Of a stretch of 6,542 nt of DNA, positions 5,177 through 6,542 are shown in pieces. This stretch comes from Bacteroidales bacterium (lineage in GTDB: Bacteria > Bacteroidota > Bacteroidia > Bacteroidales > Dysgonomonadaceae): the NCBI GenBank assembly GCA_012518155.1, contig JAAYTC010000148.1, positions 1 through 6,542 of the forward strand. Direction: 5' to 3'. Under the pieces are notes generated by a model. That model was not told where the DNA came from, did not search any database, and saw only the letters and a program-made list of their open reading frames with translations. Within the stretch, counting starts at the first letter, position 1. Every line of letters begins with the position of its first letter. The position numbers were made by a program, and so were the translations under genes.

Positions 5177-6542
5177 ATGAAACTACAAAAATATATATCC
5201 ATTCTGAGCACGATTGCCCTATCGTTACTGTTGGGTGCTTGCGAAAAGTTTTTGGAGGAAAACCCGCTGGATGAAAAAACCCAAGGACAGTTTTGGAGAA
5301 CCGAGGCGGATGCCCAAACAGGGGTTAACGGGCTCTATTTTGGAGGAGTCCCTTACTTGCACAATATCGATGTAGATGGGGGATGGACTCCCAAAGCTAC
5401 CATGTGGGGCGGAGTGATGTCGGGGTTGTTCGTCGATAAACGGAAAGATAGAACCTTTACCAACGCCTCGGAAGGGGCCAACTTTAATGTGGAATCGTTC
5501 GATGCTACTGCCCAGAAAATATGGACCGAATTCTATATCGGGGTGGCAAGGGCAAACTTCGTGATCGCGAATATCCCGGAGATGACCGATGTGCTCTCTC
5601 CCGCGCAGATAAATAATTTTGTCGCGCAAGGCAAGTTCTTTCGGGCTTACTCCTATTTTTATTTGGTGAAGGAGTTTGGCGATGTGCCCTATATCGACTT
5701 CCCCTATACTTCCCTGGAGGGGATTTACCAAGAGCGTACCCCGTCGGCACAAGTGTACGCGAACATTGAGAGGGACCTGCTCGATATCATCGAGGGGAAC
5801 GCGTTGCCGAACGTGCCATTCTATGAAAACGGTGGCTACGCGACACTGCCCATGGCGCAAACATTGCTGGCGCAGGTGTACCTGCAATGGGCCGGTGCCC
5901 CGGTGAACGGGGGAGCGGAATATTATACCCGGGCTGCCAATATGGCTCTTGAGGTAGTGGACGGGGGACAGCACGAGCTTATACAACCGGGCGGAAGCAG
6001 CCAGGGCCTTAACTCGGCATACAACGTGATTAAAACCACGGAGTCTTCCAACGAGATTATCTTCGCCAAGGAGTATGATCAAACCAGCTATAACGTGGGG
6101 AACTCTTACGCGGTACGTTCCATCGGCACCGATGCTTTCCAATGGAGGGATGCCAATGACGATAACGTGTTTAGCCCGGGTGGCGACGTGCTCTATAACG
6201 CGTATTTGCCTTCCGACTTGCTCATCAACAGTTACCATCCTTCAGATATCCGGAACATGGAGAAACAGTTTTTCTTTCGTCAGTATACCGACGATACAGG
6301 CGTTTCGCACACGTTGAATAACGTGGGGAATTGGGCATGGTTCGACGAAGGTTCGCTGAAAAACGGACGTAACGGTGATTATAATATGCCGATTTTTCGC
6401 TACGCGGAGGTGTTGCTGATCGCCGCGGAGGGACTCGCCCGGACGGGAAATGAGCCGCAGGCGAGGGAGTACTTGAACCAAGTGCGCCGACGTGCCGGTT
6501 TGGCAAATGAAACGGCCTCGGGCGATGCCTTGATACAGTCGA
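5177..6542 (+). CDS. SusD-like nutrient-binding lipoprotein, 3' end outside window
   Basis: The frame starting at ATG 5177 stays open to the window end (455 codons plus one base). The product is a SusD/RagB-family surface lipoprotein that binds the substrate and caps the SusC channel. Residues 1-22 are a lipoprotein signal peptide: K2/K5, a hydrophobic core and lipobox LGAC with Cys22. The mature start, CEKFLEENPLDEKTQ, is typical of the family, and the acidic residues soon after Cys fit surface export in Bacteroidota. Family landmarks include QFWRTEADAQTGVNGLY (38-54), the TPR-like helix AQGKFFRAYSYFYLVKEFGDVPYI (150-173), TPSAQVYANIERDL (188-201), the helix PMAQTLLAQVYLQWAG (225-240) and the C-terminal FRYAEVLLIAAEGLARTG with YLNQVRRRAG (407-441). 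Usual lengths of about 500-600 residues suggest roughly 50-150 residues are missing. No Shine-Dalgarno sequence is seen; the start follows AT-rich ACTAATAATATAGCAT. Which glycan is bound cannot be told. Confidence 0.96.
   Translation, partial: MKLQKYISILSTIALSLLLGACEKFLEENPLDEKTQGQFWRTEADAQTGVNGLYFGGVPYLHNIDVDGGWTPKATMWGGVMSGLFVDKRKDRTFTNASEGANFNVESFDATAQKIWTEFYIGVARANFVIANIPEMTDVLSPAQINNFVAQGKFFRAYSYFYLVKEFGDVPYIDFPYTSLEGIYQERTPSAQVYANIERDLLDIIEGNALPNVPFYENGGYATLPMAQTLLAQVYLQWAGAPVNGGAEYYTRAANMALEVVDGGQHELIQPGGSSQGLNSAYNVIKTTESSNEIIFAKEYDQTSYNVGNSYAVRSIGTDAFQWRDANDDNVFSPGGDVLYNAYLPSDLLINSYHPSDIRNMEKQFFFRQYTDDTGVSHTLNNVGNWAWFDEGSLKNGRNGDYNMPIFRYAEVLLIAAEGLARTGNEPQAREYLNQVRRRAGLANETASGDALIQS

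Noticed and set aside
5225..6238. 337-codon open frame on the minus strand opposite the susD-like gene
   Set aside because: The plus-strand frame has a lipoprotein signal and SusD motifs along its whole length; the antisense frame has no family features and is a shadow.
6225..6506. Overlapping antisense frames near the window end
   Set aside because: They lie opposite the SusD C-terminal motifs FRYAEVLL and YLNQVRRRAG, which are clearly the coding strand.

Overview
The window looks like chromosomal DNA from a member of the Bacteroidota, most likely the order Bacteroidales. The main evidence is a SusC-like TonB-dependent transporter followed directly by a SusD-like lipoprotein, a pairing characteristic of that phylum. 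The start codons lack Shine-Dalgarno sequences and follow AT-rich leaders, and one good match to the Bacteroidales promoter box TAnnTTTG is present. Coding regions are moderately GC-rich while the main intergenic region is AT-rich. Genus cannot be read from the sequence.

Layout. Bases 1-765 (+) hold the end of a secreted ThuA-like protein whose start lies outside the window. Bases 766-1503 (-) hold a cytoplasmic DsbA-family oxidoreductase of the FrnE type; the two genes converge and their stop codons abut with no base between them. Bases 1504-1917 are a 414-base intergenic region between divergent genes. It contains a probable oxidoreductase promoter, several dyads and direct repeats, a possible weak susC promoter, a 7-codon mini-ORF and a strong GC-rich hairpin in the presumed susC leader. 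Bases 1918-5124 (+) encode a complete 1068-residue SusC-like transporter. After a 52-base gap, bases 5177-6542 (+) encode the first 455 residues of a SusD-like lipoprotein that runs off the window end.

How they work together. SusC and SusD should form one outer-membrane glycan-uptake complex: SusD is the surface substrate-binding lid, SusC the TonB-driven channel. They are probably co-transcribed and mark the start of a polysaccharide (or other nutrient) utilization locus that continues downstream. No glycoside hydrolase, sensor or sigma/anti-sigma pair is visible, so the substrate cannot be inferred. The ThuA-like protein may belong to a neighbouring carbohydrate locus. The FrnE-like protein looks like unrelated housekeeping or redox function.

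I see no evidence of a wholly new system. The coding content is ordinary for this phylum; the parts most worth a second look are the structured susC leader and the lipobox-like signal sequence of the SusC protein.
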